The notes under the pieces were generated by a model. That model searched no databases, was not told where the DNA came from, and saw nothing but the letters and a program-made list of their open reading frames with translations. Both the position numbers and the translations under genes were made by a program. From positions 10,154,501 through 10,218,500 of the forward strand of contig JARCOQ010000016.1 of assembly GCA_029207755.1 (NCBI GenBank): a DNA stretch of 64,000 nucleotides, read 5' to 3'. The DNA is from Chamaea fasciata. Taxonomy: Eukaryota > Chordata > Aves > Passeriformes > Sylviidae. Below are positions 1 through 13,460 of the stretch, one piece after another (within the stretch, counting starts at the first letter, position 1; each line of letters opens with the position of its first letter).

Positions 1-180
1 TTCATCTAAACAGTACCTGAGAGCCCCCTGGTCCTACCCATCTCTGGGGCATCAGTACTGGAGCAGGGCTGATCTCCAGGGCAGGTCAAAGCTACAGAAC
101 CACAGCAAGAGACTTTTCACAGGGGCCAAGGGGGAATGGCTTCCCAGTGCCAGAGGGCAGGGATAGATGGGATACTGGGC

Positions 181-356
181 AGGAATTACTCCCTGGGAGG
201 GTGGGCAGGCCCTGGCAGAGAAGCTGTGGCTGCCCCTAGATCCCTGGCAGTGACCAGCACCTGGGACAGTGGGAGGTGTCCCTGCCCATGGCAGGGGTGG
301 CTCTGGATGAGCTTTAAGATCCCTCCCAGCCCAAAGCATTCCAGGATTCCATGAAA
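181..356 (+). mobile_element. CR1 LINE 3' fragment
   Basis: The sequence runs through the typical avian CR1 3' region: a 'ggtgggcaggccctggca' stretch, 'tgtggctgcccct', a 'gggacagtgggaggtgtccc' core, 'tgcccatggcagggg', then 'cccagcccaaagcattcc' and a terminal ATTCCATG-like repeat. The 3' end lies on the right, so the element is in plus orientation. It is a 5'-truncated copy with no coding capacity. Confidence 0.8.
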
Positions 357-3300
357 TCCACACTCCTGAAAGGCCGACCTGGAAGGAAAGCTGACACAAG
401 AGCCATAAAGCCTCAGCCACTGCCAGCAGAACAAGTGACTCAGTTGAAATGTCACCGAGGAAAGCCAAGGCCTGAGTCACCCAGAGGGTGGGGACCTGGC
501 AGAGGTGATGCCATGGCAGGGCAGGGACAAGCCCACAACCCTGGAGAGGTTTCAGTGGAAGCAGGGAGGCATCCACCCCGAACTGGAGACAGAACTAAAG
601 CCAGCCTTCCCTGCTGGGTGGTTTTCCCTCACACAAAGGCATGTTTGTTACCAGGAGTAACCAGCCCAGCTGGTGAGGTAACCCCAGCACCTTGGGCTGG
701 CAGCACATCCTGCTTTCCACACACAATGGGCAGCACTGGCTGCCAGGAAAAATGAAAGAATCAGCAGCTCTGCTCCAAAACAAGGAATCCACAATTAGAT
801 GACAAATTCCCTTCAAAAAGGTTTGCTTTTCTAACGCTCACCAAGACAAAAACCACCAAAAATACAACTCCAAGGTGTTTCAGGACCACCAGCTCACCCC
901 TGCCTGTTTGACCTCAGGCTAATTTTTGAAAGGAAACCAGCACAACCCAAGGTAAGCATCAATATTCTGAAGTGGGTTTCAAACGCTCAAAAATAACTCA
1001 GAGAACACTGTCAGGTGCTAGTCACCACTCACCTTCAGTATTTTATTTAGGGAACACCACACACACCTGGCCATCAGCATGACTTTTAGTTTGCCTCCTA
1101 TCCTCATTTTTCACCCCACCTAACAATGTAAGCTTTTTTCCATGTATTAAAGTTGATTTAATTGTAAATCTGGTGACCACGGATGCTTCAGTGACGCAGA
1201 AATCCCACCAAAGGCTGCTCCTTTACAACTCACCCACCAGCTGCAACTCCTGTGCTTCCAGTCCTTCAGGAATGGTGCCTCACCTCCAAAACATTTCAGG
1301 GATGCCAACACCTCAGAGCTGCACAACTGCACTTCAGGCCTCAGTGAGTGGATAAAGAAAGATTCCTGCTGCTTTGCCTTCCTTCTTCATTACCTCCACT
1401 GAGTTCCCCCACCAGACTTGTGCTTGGTCACTCACTCTGGGAGCTGAGCTCTGATCCCCCAGCCCAGCCCTGCTCTGGGAGCTGCAGGAGATAATCCTGG
1501 GAAGGAGAGCAGGGTGCTCCTGTGCAGGCCAGGGACACCCACAACAGGCTCCTCACTGAAAAGGAGGGGACTGAAATTCCTGTGCCTGTGAAATGGATCC
1601 AAGGCCGGGCTCTGGAGCCAGGCAGTAAATTCAGCTCTGCAGAACAACCACAGCTCAAGCCAAATCCTATTTTCAGGCCACTCTTGGAGGGACAGGCACT
1701 GCAGCAAGGCTCCTCCTTGTAAAACACACAGAGTGGTTTTAGCATCACTCCTTGAGAATTCCACCAAACGTGGTGCAGCTCAACAAAAGCACTAAGAAAG
1801 CTGGGTAGGGCACTTGGAGCCACAGCACTGCAAATCTGAGATGAATTTAGGCTGAACTTTCTACAGGCAAAACCACAATTGTGGTCTAAAAGTAGCAGCT
1901 CATTTACAGCAGTTTTGTTGGAGGGAAGGAAGCGATGTTCAGTGAGTTCAGCGAGTTCAGCCTGATGAGTCCAACAGCTTGTAAACTTCTGGGCACAAAC
2001 AAAAATTCACAATTTAGTGCTTCCAATCACCTGCTATCCCAGCAAACCAAATACTGACTGCTGACCTCCTGTTTCAGACCTGGGACCAAGTCACAGCTAT
2101 TAAAGCTCTCCTCTGGATTCTTCTTGACTCTAAAAAACCCCAAAACTCTGTCATGCAAATAACAATGTGACTTCTGTTAAAAAGTGCATTTGATTGGTGA
2201 AACTATTAATAGCTTCTGCAGGAAAGGCGAAGTGCTGCTGCAGGGGATTAACATTTTAACTGCTAAAATCCAGGGAAGGTGAAGTCCAGGAGTAGTCTCA
2301 TGTTTTGTTTCCCAAAGAAAAGAATCCTATGACAAGCTGTCAGAAATTAGTGATGAAGAAACCCCAAAGAACCTGAGAGAAACTTCTTAAAGTTTCTGAT
2401 GTAGCTTATCAGATGATGATATATTTCCTATGCTTTGCTTTTTCTCCCCTTAAGTACCACACTCTACATTTCTTACACTATACTTTACTACAGAACTGGA
2501 GCTTCCCAACAGGTCAACTTATTAACATAATTTATTAAAAAAAAAACCCACAAACACCCTCCACACCACATCTTGGTAACTGCTTTTAATATTTAACTGC
2601 CAGGTATTTATTTACATTTCCAAGTTTATTCTCACCCCAGGTCTCTCCCTCCCTCCTAAGCAATAAACAACCTGTTACTTCTGCAGAATAATTCACGTAA
2701 AATTAGCTGGGTGCAGTTCTGCTATAAGACACGGCCCAGCAGAAATCAACCTAAATAATCCCTGAACTGTTATTCCTGGATGTCAGGTGTAATTTTACAA
2801 CCCCCGTGTGCCAACACAGCAGCAGGTGCTGCCAGCACAGGGATTCCCGTGCTTTGGGCCACAGCAGCAGCTCCAGGTGACATTTAACCCGGGCACCAGG
2901 AGCAGGAAATGATCCTGCAGCACCTTGGGGCCAGCACCTGGCCAGGGCTGCTCCCCGGGGCTGTGCCAGCTCCACTCACCCCACGGAGCAGGCGCTGGAC
3001 TCTCCCTCGATTCCCTACAGCCTCTCTCCTCCCAGGGGCCCTGCCTGGAACGTTCCCCCTTCCCAAATGTGAGGTGTAGGTCCTCCCAGCCCTCCCGCAG
3101 CAGCAGCAGCTCAGACTGCCATCACACCCAAGAAAGGAACTGGTTCCCACTTGCCTTGGCCACCCACAGGCTGGGAAGTGGCACCAGCACAGGGAAATCT
3201 GTCCCTTTCAGCAACAGCAGCTGCTTAAGATCAGCTTAAACTGATCACGAAACTGCAGCCTGGGGCCAGCATTTCATCGCCACGAGGTGACATCAGCCCC

Positions 3301-6150
3301 GGCAGAGCTGCTGCCAGGGGTGGCCGTGTCCTCCTGCTCCATGTCCCTGGCCAGGCAGGAGCAGCCCCAAGGACTGGGCTGGCTCAGCACCCACCTGGCT
3401 GCAGAAAAGGCATTTCACAGTCACAGACCACAGGTGGGAGCTGAGGGGCCTGGGAACAAAGGGAGGGTGATGCCTTGGGAAGGCTGAGCTGGAACAGAGA
3501 CTGGGCAGGGCTAGAAGATAAAGGAGATATTTATTGAAAGGCCTCCAGCATCCACCTTGGGCAGGACAGGGCCTGGCCAGGACTACACCCAAGGTGGGCT
3601 AAGAACGGTCACAAAATGGACAAATGGTCACAAGGTCTCACATTTTTAGAAGTTTTGGTCCATTTGCACATTGGGGTTTAATTGTCCCATTCCAGCTCCA
3701 GGCTGTGAGGTCCCACCCTCCTTGTCCCTCCCTCCAGCCCACCCTCGTTTGTGCTTTTGGGCTGAAAGTTGTCCTCGGTGTGCAGCAGGACAAGGATTTG
3801 TTTTGTGTCCCTGCTGTGTGCAGAGCTGAGTGACACTGACTGTGAGCTCAGAGCTGCACCCCTGGGCACCACAGAACCTGAAATACATGGAAACTAAAAC
3901 TGAAGGCATGAAGGGCAGCTGGGAATGAGGCTGGCAGAGCCCAGGAGGGCTCAGGGATTATCCCACGTGTGGCTTTGGCAGCTTTCACACCTCAGCGAGT
4001 GCAGTCCCCTTGCCAAACCACCTGCTGACATGACAACTCCTCCACGTGTGAAAAGGGAAATTTAAAAAACTACCAAAACACCTTCCACCACCTCCTGAAC
4101 TTCCAAACAGATCCTGACTTCCACTCCAGCCACGAGGCAGGTGGATTACCACCGACACAAGACATTTTCAAGCCTCATGATTCCTTTTCCCAGAAGTCTT
4201 GCATTGTCAGTTGCTGGAGAGGACTCCGAGCAGCAGCACTGCCTTTTTCACAGACAAGCTTTTTACAGGACAGACACGTCTGAATGGGAAAAATATGTGC
4301 TACAGGAACAAACAAAATTCACAGAGCTGTTGAAAAAACCCCGGGCGTTTTTTGCATTTTTGGTTGCTTTTGTTCAACTTTGACAAGACAAGGGGGAACA
4401 GCTTCACACTGACAGCAAGTAGATGTCGATTAGAGATCAAAAAATCAGTTCTTCCCTGTGAAGGGGGTGAGGACCTGGCACGGGGCACCCAGGGATTCAA
4501 TGGCCCCAGTTTTGCACAAGTGTCAAAAAACCTCCAGTCCAGAAATGATTATTCCAGTAAAGGTAACACTGCTCTTTTTAAATGTATTGCCCAGCCTGAT
4601 CTATTTTAACTCTGGGGATTCACAAAACTGGCAAGAGAAGGCCTTGGAGAAGGAACCAAACTGAATCAACACAAGAAGCAAAACGAGGAAACGCAGAAAA
4701 GGCAGAACAATGAAGCAGGAATAGAAAGTCAGGCTGCAAAAAGGAGCTGGAAGCATTGAAACAACAGTGAAAAGGCTGCAAGGGAACTGGGGGATCCCAA
4801 GTTATATAAAATCAGGGATTACTGCCTCTGCCCAGGATTTCACAAGGGAGCCTTTGCGCTGATTTCCTGAGCAGGGCCGTGATGACCAATTAATGGCTGA
4901 GCTTTATTTAACAATTAATGCTGGTGTCCCTGCAGCCTCCAGCCCGGGATCCCAGCGCTGGCCACGGCTCCTGTTTTGCTGTTGCCTGGACACAGCACAC
5001 ACAGAGCACAGCAGAGCGTCCAACAGGCCGAGCTGGGCCATTCCCACCCTGCCACGAGGCTCCTGCAGCCCCAGACTGGGAGTTTCACTCAATCCCTGCG
5101 TTCCTGAGAAGGAATCAGGAGCCCCAGGCTGATGGAGGTTTATGATCCTGCCTTTCTACACACGCCTGGACCTGCTGGTACAAAAGCAGGATTACTTGAG
5201 CTCGCTGTTCTGTTCCTACAAAAATTCAGCAGCTCAGAACACTTAATCTGCATGTGAAATCGCTCTGCAGCAGGGCAGAGCAGCTGAGTGCTCAACCCAA
5301 ACAGAAGCTGCAAGCTCAGCTCACACGTTGATGTCTCTGGGTGAGAATATCGTGTTTTTAGCTTCATTTCCCACAGAAAATAGAAAATTTTAATCCGGGG
5401 ATTGATGTTTCCTAACAACTGCTTGGTATTTTTATGTCAAGAGTCCACATTTGAGTAACTGCTGTTCTTTCCACAGCCATATCTCAGCTGTGACTTTTCA
5501 AACTGCCTGCAGGACAGTTTATCTTCTAAAAACTGGCCCACCTTTGAAATTAATTTTCCTGCCACTGGCTAAAGTAGCTTCCTTAGCTTTAAACATGGAG
5601 GGTGTGTTACCTGTGTGTACAACAGCATTGACAGCTCTCACCAGTGACTGACCTTGTGTGTGCAACATCCAGCTGTACAAGCCACCACTTATCCTTTAAT
5701 TAATTTTAAATTAATGGGAGCATCGCTGGGATCCTGAGAAACCTACACACACAAAAATTTCAGTGCTGCAACACGGAGCACAGGACAATCTGCAGCACAG
5801 AAGGAAAAACTCCCCCTCTATTGATCCTTGTGACCCCAAGGCCACTTGGCTGTTCTGCCCCTCAGCTGTGCACCCCTTTGATTCACACCCCTGCAGTCAC
5901 TCCAGGATGTCCCTGGCACTCTGCACCGCAATTAACTCCTCCAGACAACAATCCTGTCCAGGAAAATAGGCTCCACCTCAGCAGAGCAGCGCTGGTGACC
6001 TCACCCAGCTGGCTGGGCTTGAGGAGCTGTTTCCTGGGGAGAAGCAGCATCAGCCAAGGAGAAGTTGCACAAGCATCCCAACTGTCCTATGGATCAGCAA
6101 CTTCAAGGTTCTAAAGGTATTTGGCTCCTAAGGAATAAATTTTAATCCAA

Positions 6151-6225
6151 ACCACAGAATCCTGGAAGAGTTTGGGTTGGAAGAGACCGAGGATCAAGTT
6201 TAGCCTTCAAGACTGATCCCTACAC
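6151..6225 (-). mobile_element. Short diverged CR1-like fragment
   Basis: 'accacagaatcctggaagag' followed by 'tttgggttggaagagacc' is the reverse complement of a CR1 3' terminus (ATTCTGTG repeat, then the CCAACCCAAA block). Only the terminal part is recognisable. The boundary on the right is uncertain. Confidence 0.5.
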
Positions 6226-8879
6226 CAGTCACACAGCCTGAGAAATGAGGAGTCCAGTGCAGCAATCTCTTCAGACCACTTGGTTCTGAATTGCTGAAAC
6301 CAGACTTCCTTACCCCGTTTAACTGGTGTTTAATCAAACCCCCCCAGTCTGAGATCAGAGCTGTGCCATGGCCAGCTGCTGCCTCAGGCAAGGCCCAGTA
6401 CTGCGTCCTGGAGGTTCTCCTAAAGGCCAAAAACTGGAGCTACTTCATCTAAATTACAATTCCTTTCTTTCCAGAAACTGTGCAGAATATCAGAAAACAT
6501 TTCTAACACACGAAGACACTTCTCATTTAACCCCTTCCTAAAAGGATCCTGTTCTTTGGTATTTCACCATTGCTAACACAATGACCTCTAACAAGCAGCC
6601 CTGGCCACAGAGCCATTACCAAACCCTAAAACTACCATACAAGTGTCTAAGAAATACATTTGCTTCCATCAATTCCGAGTGTATCCCATTACAGCATCAG
6701 GCTGAAACAGGCTGTTACATCACTGCTGGCTATTTAAGCAGATCCGATCAGGACTTATTTCAAGATTTCGACTCTGGGCATAACCTGATATTAAAATCAT
6801 TCACTCTGAAGAACCCCTATCAGATCAGGTCAGAATCAAGATATCACCCCTGATGGGGATTACTTTGTTTATATGAATATATATCAGGAGGAAAACAGTG
6901 CCTTCAGCTGAGGGGCTGCCACTAAAGCAGACTGAGGTGTACTTTACCTCCCTCTCCTGCTGTGATGTACCAAAACCTCCAGCCTGGATGCACCCAACCC
7001 CTGTGGACAACACCCCTCCCCACTCCCCCAGCTCCCTGTGCTTCCCTGAGTGTTTCCCCTGGCAGGGAATGGTGACTGAGGCTCTGGTTACCTGCTGTGA
7101 CACCAGCACCGTGTGCCAGCTTTGGCACTGCACTTCAAACCCTCCTGAAAGCACCCGAGAGTCACCTGCACAGGAACAGGACACTTCATTCTGCATTCTG
7201 AGGCACCCTAAGACCAGGATTCCAGGAGACAGAGGCTCCCTTTATCCTCACACTGCCCTGACCCTGGCAGAACAGGGAGCCTGAGGTGATGCAGCCAGGG
7301 CAGATCCCTGGTGCCTGGCTGGATTGTGAACATTTTATCAGCCCTCTCATCTGCCAAAGGAGAAGAGGACATGCATGCAAGGAGGCAATTAATTCTACCC
7401 AAACCCCCCAGCTTGGAATCTTTTCATTTCTTTTTTCTGCAACAAAAATCTCAAGTATTTTGCCCACTGCCCACTCAGCACCTGACAAAGTCGGACACAA
7501 AGTTATAGAGTTACTTTTTTCACCAACAGGCTTTAGCTGGTTCCTGCTGGAGCTCACAACACTTACTATTCAAGTCAACAAAAATGAGTTTGCTGTTTAG
7601 TTTTCCCTGGGAAAGAGAAGCTTTGGGGTGAGTTAATTGTGGCCTTCCAGCACCTGAAAGAGCTGACAGGAGAGATGGGGAGAGACTGTTCCCAAGGGCC
7701 TGGGGGGACACTGGGAAGCCACCAGAGGCCACCAGGCAGGAGGCAGCCCTGGCTCAGAGCTGGGAGAGCACACACAGGTGGGAAATGCCACCCACGGCAT
7801 CCCTGGGCTCACACCCTGCCCACGTCACCCTCCTGGACCTGGGCACGGCACAGGCAGCCCAGGAAAGGCATTCCCAGGTTTCATGTGGTCTGGAAGCAGA
7901 TCACAAGCCATGAGGCTTTTAAAGTGAGGGCTGAGCAACTATTTACTCATTGATTTAAACCCGGCGCTGCCCTTGTAAGAGCACAAGAAAGGAGCTTCTT
8001 CAAAACACAACGTAATTTCTCAAGCGTCTAATCTTCAGGACCCTTAATGACCTGGACTTTAAACACGAGATCATCTGGGCCCATGAGGAATTACAGGATC
8101 CTGATAAACTCACTGCCTTTACAAAACCTAGAGGAAACACCTAAACTCGTCCAGAACAAGTTGTTTTCTTTCCTGTTGGTGCTAGCAGGGGTTCCAGCAC
8201 AGCAATCCAGCAGCAGCTCAGCCTCACGGGTCTCCCCAGCTGCCAAGCTCTCCACTGACACTGAACAGTGGGAGAAACTCACCACAAAGTCCTCACCTTC
8301 AGTAAATTCAGGTGATTTTTCCTCTGGCTTTATCAATCTGCTCTGAAGGGGATTTAATCAATGGGATTAACAGACACACTCAGAAAATTCAATCTGGACC
8401 ACAGCTTGGACCCAGTCTGTAACACCCATTTCTGGAATTATTTCTGTGATCTGTGGTTTCTGACTGTGACAATTCAGCCCCAAACTGAACACTTAACAAC
8501 TGCCTGCTTTTCTATAACTGAAGTTTGTCCTGGTAGAAAAATCCAACTCCCAAAGTGCACAGGCCGTGACATTGTGTCAGAGGTCCCCAAAGGGTGCAAG
8601 AAACAAATAAATGTGCCCATATCAGAGACTCTGTTGGCCCTGCTGGGGTAACTGAGCTCTTTCCTCAATCCCACCCCACATGGAAACTCCTCCTGCCTGA
8701 GTTTTGTGCCTGTGCAGAGCCCCCAGAGCCCAGGGAAGGAACATTTCCCAGCCCCAGTGCCCAGATGTTCACTGACAGAGATCCCTGGGCTGTAATTCCC
8801 TCCCCAAACACCCTTTGCTCCCAGCAGGGCCTGACCTGCAGCCCCAGACCCTGTTCAGGAACAGCAGCAGCCCCCTAAT

Positions 8880-9340
8880 TAAATCCACTCAGACTCCTCT
8901 AAACCCGTCATTGGCTTCAGCTGCCATCCAGAAAGATCTAATGCAATTCCCTAATTAGAGACCTGGACCTTCATTGGGAGATAAACAGGAAATGCTTCAG
9001 ATAACGATTATAAACACTGAAATGAGATTTTGCTTTTCATGAGCGCTCCCATGGAGACAAATGCCAACCTGCAAACTCCCTGTAAATATGAAATATTTCA
9101 ATGCTGTTTAGCACTTTTTCAATTATCTCTGCCAAACACAACGAGCAGTGCAGGTAAATAACACCCAGCAGATTTAGCTTCTATTAAATGATGTTTGGGT
9201 GAGCCAGAAGTTTTCAAGTACTGGGTATTTTCAAGGACACATTCAATTTTTTTTCCCCTCACACAAAACCAGAAAAACATTAAAGAGGAAATTCTTTGAT
9301 ATTAAATGACACTGTAAGGTCAGTGTTATACTGATGGAAG
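8880..9340. other. AT-rich unique block in ARHGAP17 intron 1, possible conserved non-coding element
   Basis: This block is much more AT-rich than its surroundings and has no recognisable repeat. It includes homeodomain-type cores (ctaattag), a GATAA (gggagataaac) and long stretches without CpG. I see no open frame or splice sites that would make it an exon. A conserved enhancer is possible, but only alignment to other birds would show it. Confidence 0.25.
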
Positions 9341-12300
9341 TACTGAGAGAGATGGATGCACTCCTGTCTTACCACCCCGGACACCTGAAAAAGCCAGTTT
9401 CAAAGTCCTATCAACAGAACATGAAGAAGCAGACAAACCTTCCTTAAGTCGTAACATACAGAACAATTCTGGGAAAAACAAGGATCAATGGATAATGCTT
9501 TAGCAGGGAAAAAAAAAGGAATCATTTGGACTGTCCTCACTTCCCATGAAGTATTACTAGAAATGACTGCTTTCCAGCAGGCTCTCCACGCACAGATAAA
9601 TGCAAGCAGCTCCTCCTTGGACAATATTTCAATATCAGGTATTTTAACATCACTTGCTTTAATGCAATAATTACAACTCCAATCCCAACTCAAGACTCGC
9701 ACATTGCCAAGTGGCTTGGAGAAACACTAAATATAGCTCAGCACAGTAACTTTTCTGCAGGACACGAGCTATTAAAAGCCACGTTCCAAAACTCCTGGTG
9801 AGTCACAGCAATGCCATGAGCACAGGGCCTGGAAAAACCCATTTGTACACAGGGAGTCGTGTGTGAGCAGTGGGAAACGAGCACAGGAGCTGCACTAAGT
9901 TCAGCCTCTTGCATAAAACCAGAGCCTCTGTGGGCTCCTCCAGATTTCTAATTAGTCAGAGCTGCCTGTCCCTGGTTTAAATTACTGCAGGAGCCCCAGG
10001 GCAGATCGAGTATCTCGCCCAGCAAAGGCAGAAAGAAAATCCACCTGTCTGAGCTTGGGTGACTCCACCAGACCCAAACCTCCCCAGCAGTTGTCTGGGA
10101 TCATTTTTAATCAGAATCCTGCTCAGGGATTGCACCTGAAGGATGAAGAAAGAACCTGGTGGCAACAACAGCAGCAGCTTGTCCCCAGAGGCTGGCAGCC
10201 CAACTCGTGGAGGTTGTCACAGCCTGAAACGTCATTAATTACCAACCCGTGTTCTGTAAGCAAACAGCAAACTCCAGACCTCTCCACGGGCTCATTCCTC
10301 ATGGAAATTACTCAGCTATGTAGTTCAAATGCTTATTAGTGTATCACTGCAGAGCTTTGATGACAATGGCTCTGAACATTTATTTTCATTAGGGACGACT
10401 GCAGCTGTAAAGAAGACTATTCCCAAGCTTCTCATCAGATCTGTCTCCTTTGTAATTTACAAAAGGGGATGGAAACCAAGACAAGCCCTTGTAGATCCGT
10501 GGAGAATCACTTTGCTGACATCAAACATGACATCATTGACGTTCCTGAGCCTGACACCCAGGTGCTCTGCCAGAGAGAGGATCTGCTCAGGAAACATCCC
10601 AAGGGAAGGTACAGCCTCCCCTCCTCAGATCTGGGAGGCAGCATGTCCTACAGCAGCCCACAAGGGCCACTTCCCAGGGCAGGCACACACACAGCTGCTC
10701 CCAGGGGATACAAGGTTTACAGGAATTAGGACAGAAATCCCAGGAAAAGCAATCCCAGCACGTGGCCTCTAAGGGATCACAGGCCACCTGAAATTCATGA
10801 AGTTCTGAATTAAAGTTATTCCTTTCTCCTCCACTCCCTCCCTAACTAATTCTTTTCAGCCTCAGTGAAATTTCCCAGCTGTTTACAGCTGGATTCAGGA
10901 CGTAGCTCAAGATAAAGTCAGCTCTGGGCGATCAAGGTGCCACTTTCTGGCAGTGCATCACTCAGCTCATGTGGAACTGCTGATTTCCTGGCCAGCCCTG
11001 CTCTTTGGGGATTATCCTACAGGGTGTGAGAGCCTTTAGGATGCCACGAGCACCAACACACGCTGGGACTCCCAGCCCAGACTGCCCTGAGAGGGTTGTG
11101 ATGCCACCTCCAGTGCAGGCTGTGTCTCAGTCACCAGCCCCAGGCTCTGGTATTTCCCTTTTCAGGTTCCCCAGAGCTTGTGCTGCTCCCCTCTCAGCAG
11201 CACTGACAACAAATCTGTCCAATGTATGAAATATAAAGTCCTCAGCAGCAGATTGAACACTTAGGGCAGCCAAGAACATCCACAAGATAATTGCTGCAAA
11301 ATATTTAACACATCTATTAATTACTGTGGAATCCTGTTCCACTGAGCTAATCCCCCTCTTTAATTAGTTTCCTACACGGATTTCATAACTCCATAGAATT
11401 CTGTCCATGGACTCACAGGCTCCGCATAAATGCCATTCCTGGGCTTTGATGGAGCTCTTGTCCATCTTTTCTTATTCCCCACATTAAGGTGTTACTTCCC
11501 TGCTGCCAGGTGTGGTATTTGGGGCGCAGGGCCCAGGATGGCAACCCTGGAAGCAGGACAGTGCCATCCCTCCCTCCCCTCATTAATACAAGTATTAATT
11601 ACAACCCCACGGTGCAGAGCGTGGCTGCCAGCCCTGCTGACCCCAGGGGAACGTGGCTGCTCCCCCAGAGCCCAGGAACCTCTGAGGGAGGGAAAGGCAG
11701 GCAGGAGGAGCCAGCCCTTCCAAACACAGCTCCAGATCCCAAACGTGTCCCAGCACTGCTCCTCCTTCCCTGCAGGGTCCCCCATGGCTCTGAAACACTG
11801 ACCCACCACCTCTCCAGGCACTCACACAACCACAGGGATCCTCCTGACACAGGACCTGTCTCCTCATTCAGCTCCAGTGCAAAAGAACTAATAAATGAGT
11901 TCACCATGTCAGTATAACACAATACAACTCAACAGAATGTACAACACTGCCTGTAAGCTCCTGCTGAACGTCTGCCACGAGTCCTGCAGTGCTTCTCAAA
12001 CCAAACCTGAAAGGCTCAGCCCCAATACCTGGGAGTGAAACCTGGTAAAATCCATCCCCGCTACAGGGTTTTACTCTGGGAAAGGCCCTGGTGATTTGCA
12101 CATGAAATGTGAGCAGGTGAGCAAGTGAGCAACGTGAAACAGTCCCAATTCATGAATATCAAACGTATAAAGCCAAATGACCCGGTGTCATTTATCCAGT
12201 TTTCAGTGAAAACCAGTGACAGCATTTTAATGAAGGCAGCCCCATCCCCTGCATGGCCAGGGCTCCCCAGGTGTGTGCCAGGAACCTGCCCAGACACCAC

Positions 12301-13407
12301 ACCCAGCACCCCGAGCCTCCCCTGGCCGGCCAAAGGGCACTGCCAGCCTCCCCTCCCAGGGCTGCTCACACTCACCCCTGGGAGCACTGAGCACCCCGAG
12401 CTCCTTATCCTGCCCAGAACAACCCGGATTACTTCAAATTCCGCCCGGGATTTGGAGCTGTGGGGCCGACACGCGCAAACAGGGAACGCCAACAGTCCTT
12501 CCAACAGCATAAAAACCCCATTGATTCGTGTGAAAGGGCGACGAGAGGACGAGGTCGGCTGGGAAGTCGTTCCCTCTTTAATAGCAAAACAAACTCATTA
12601 AAAATCTCCTCCTGGGGCTTTACGAGCTGGCACACCTGCCCTGGGCTCTGTGGGCTCCGGGGAAAACAAACACCCCGGCAAGGGAGTTATTGCAAAGGAG
12701 GCCACCAGGACATAAACTCCGATAATCAGTTTACACTTTCAGTATCAGCACAGACTTTCAATCTATTCTCTCAGTGCAGGAACGGGTTTTGAGATTAAAG
12801 TTTTGCTAAAAGCAGAAGGAAGTTTCTGCAGGAAAGCACTGACTTCTGCTATAACAGCAGCGCGGTGACATTTGCATGTCCAGCTCGGGGACAGCTGCTG
12901 CTGCAGGGCACTTCCCTGTCTGGGCACAGATTTGTTACCGCCGAACCGAGTTAAAAACCTTCCCAGACTGCTGGAAACGGGCAGCGATTGCCCCTACAGG
13001 GCTCCGGTTAGCTTTGTTAAAATTAATTCCCGGGGAGGCGATGAAGTCCTGGAGAAGGCGCTCTGGGAAGTCTTCTTAGGTGTGAGAGAAAGAGAGAAAT
13101 GGAGCAAACACCTCGATGTTAACGCCGGCAGAAAGGAAACGAAAGCCGCCCAAGCGCAGGCGAGGAGCGCCCGATGGAAACTGCCCCCGGGGGCTCGGGG
13201 AGGGGTTCGGACCCTGCAGAGCCCCGGACAGCCCGGCGGGGCTCCACCGACCCCCGGGCAGGCGAGGCACAGCCCGGGCCCGGCGCGGACCGAGCGCCTT
13301 TCCCCCCGAGCGGCCGCGGCCCCCCGCGTTCCCCGCCACCCCCCCGCGGCCGCGCCCCCCGCCCGGCGCCGCGGAGCGCAGCCCCCCGCGCCGCCCCCGC
13401 CGCCCAC

Positions 13408-13460
13408 CTGCCCACGGTCTGGTTGGCCAGCTGCTTCATGCGGTTGAATTGCTTCTTCAT
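13408..13460 (-). CDS. ARHGAP17: ARHGAP17 coding exon 1 (partial gene)
   Basis: Read on the minus strand from ATG at 13,460, the exon encodes MKKQFNRMKQLANQTVG plus two bases (AG) of the next codon. This is the highly conserved amino terminus of ARHGAP17 (RICH1/nadrin) as I know it from mammals. The exon ends at a GTGGGC donor, whose complement lies at 13,407 and below; reading on into the Trp-Ala-Ala codons is intron. ARHGAP17 has an N-terminal BAR domain, a RhoGAP domain acting on Cdc42/Rac and a proline-rich tail. It works at tight junctions and in exocytosis. Only the very start of the BAR region is in this window, so nothing can be said about the rest. The start codon follows the family and lies in the CpG island, divergent from LCMT1. 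Confidence 0.9.

Larger units (their letters stand above)
1..13407 (-). other. ARHGAP17: ARHGAP17 intron 1 (5' part), no other gene seen
   Basis: This stretch lies downstream, on the minus strand, of the first ARHGAP17 coding exon and is read as its first intron; the next exon is not in the window. I searched for exons of known families on both strands and found none. Open frames here are short, unconserved in appearance and lack splice context. It holds a CR1 LINE 3' end near 181-356, a diverged CR1-like piece near 6,151-6,225, and moderately AT-rich unique sequence elsewhere (for example 2,100-2,700 and 8,880-9,340). Base composition rises sharply into the CpG island from about 13,130. Confidence 0.7.
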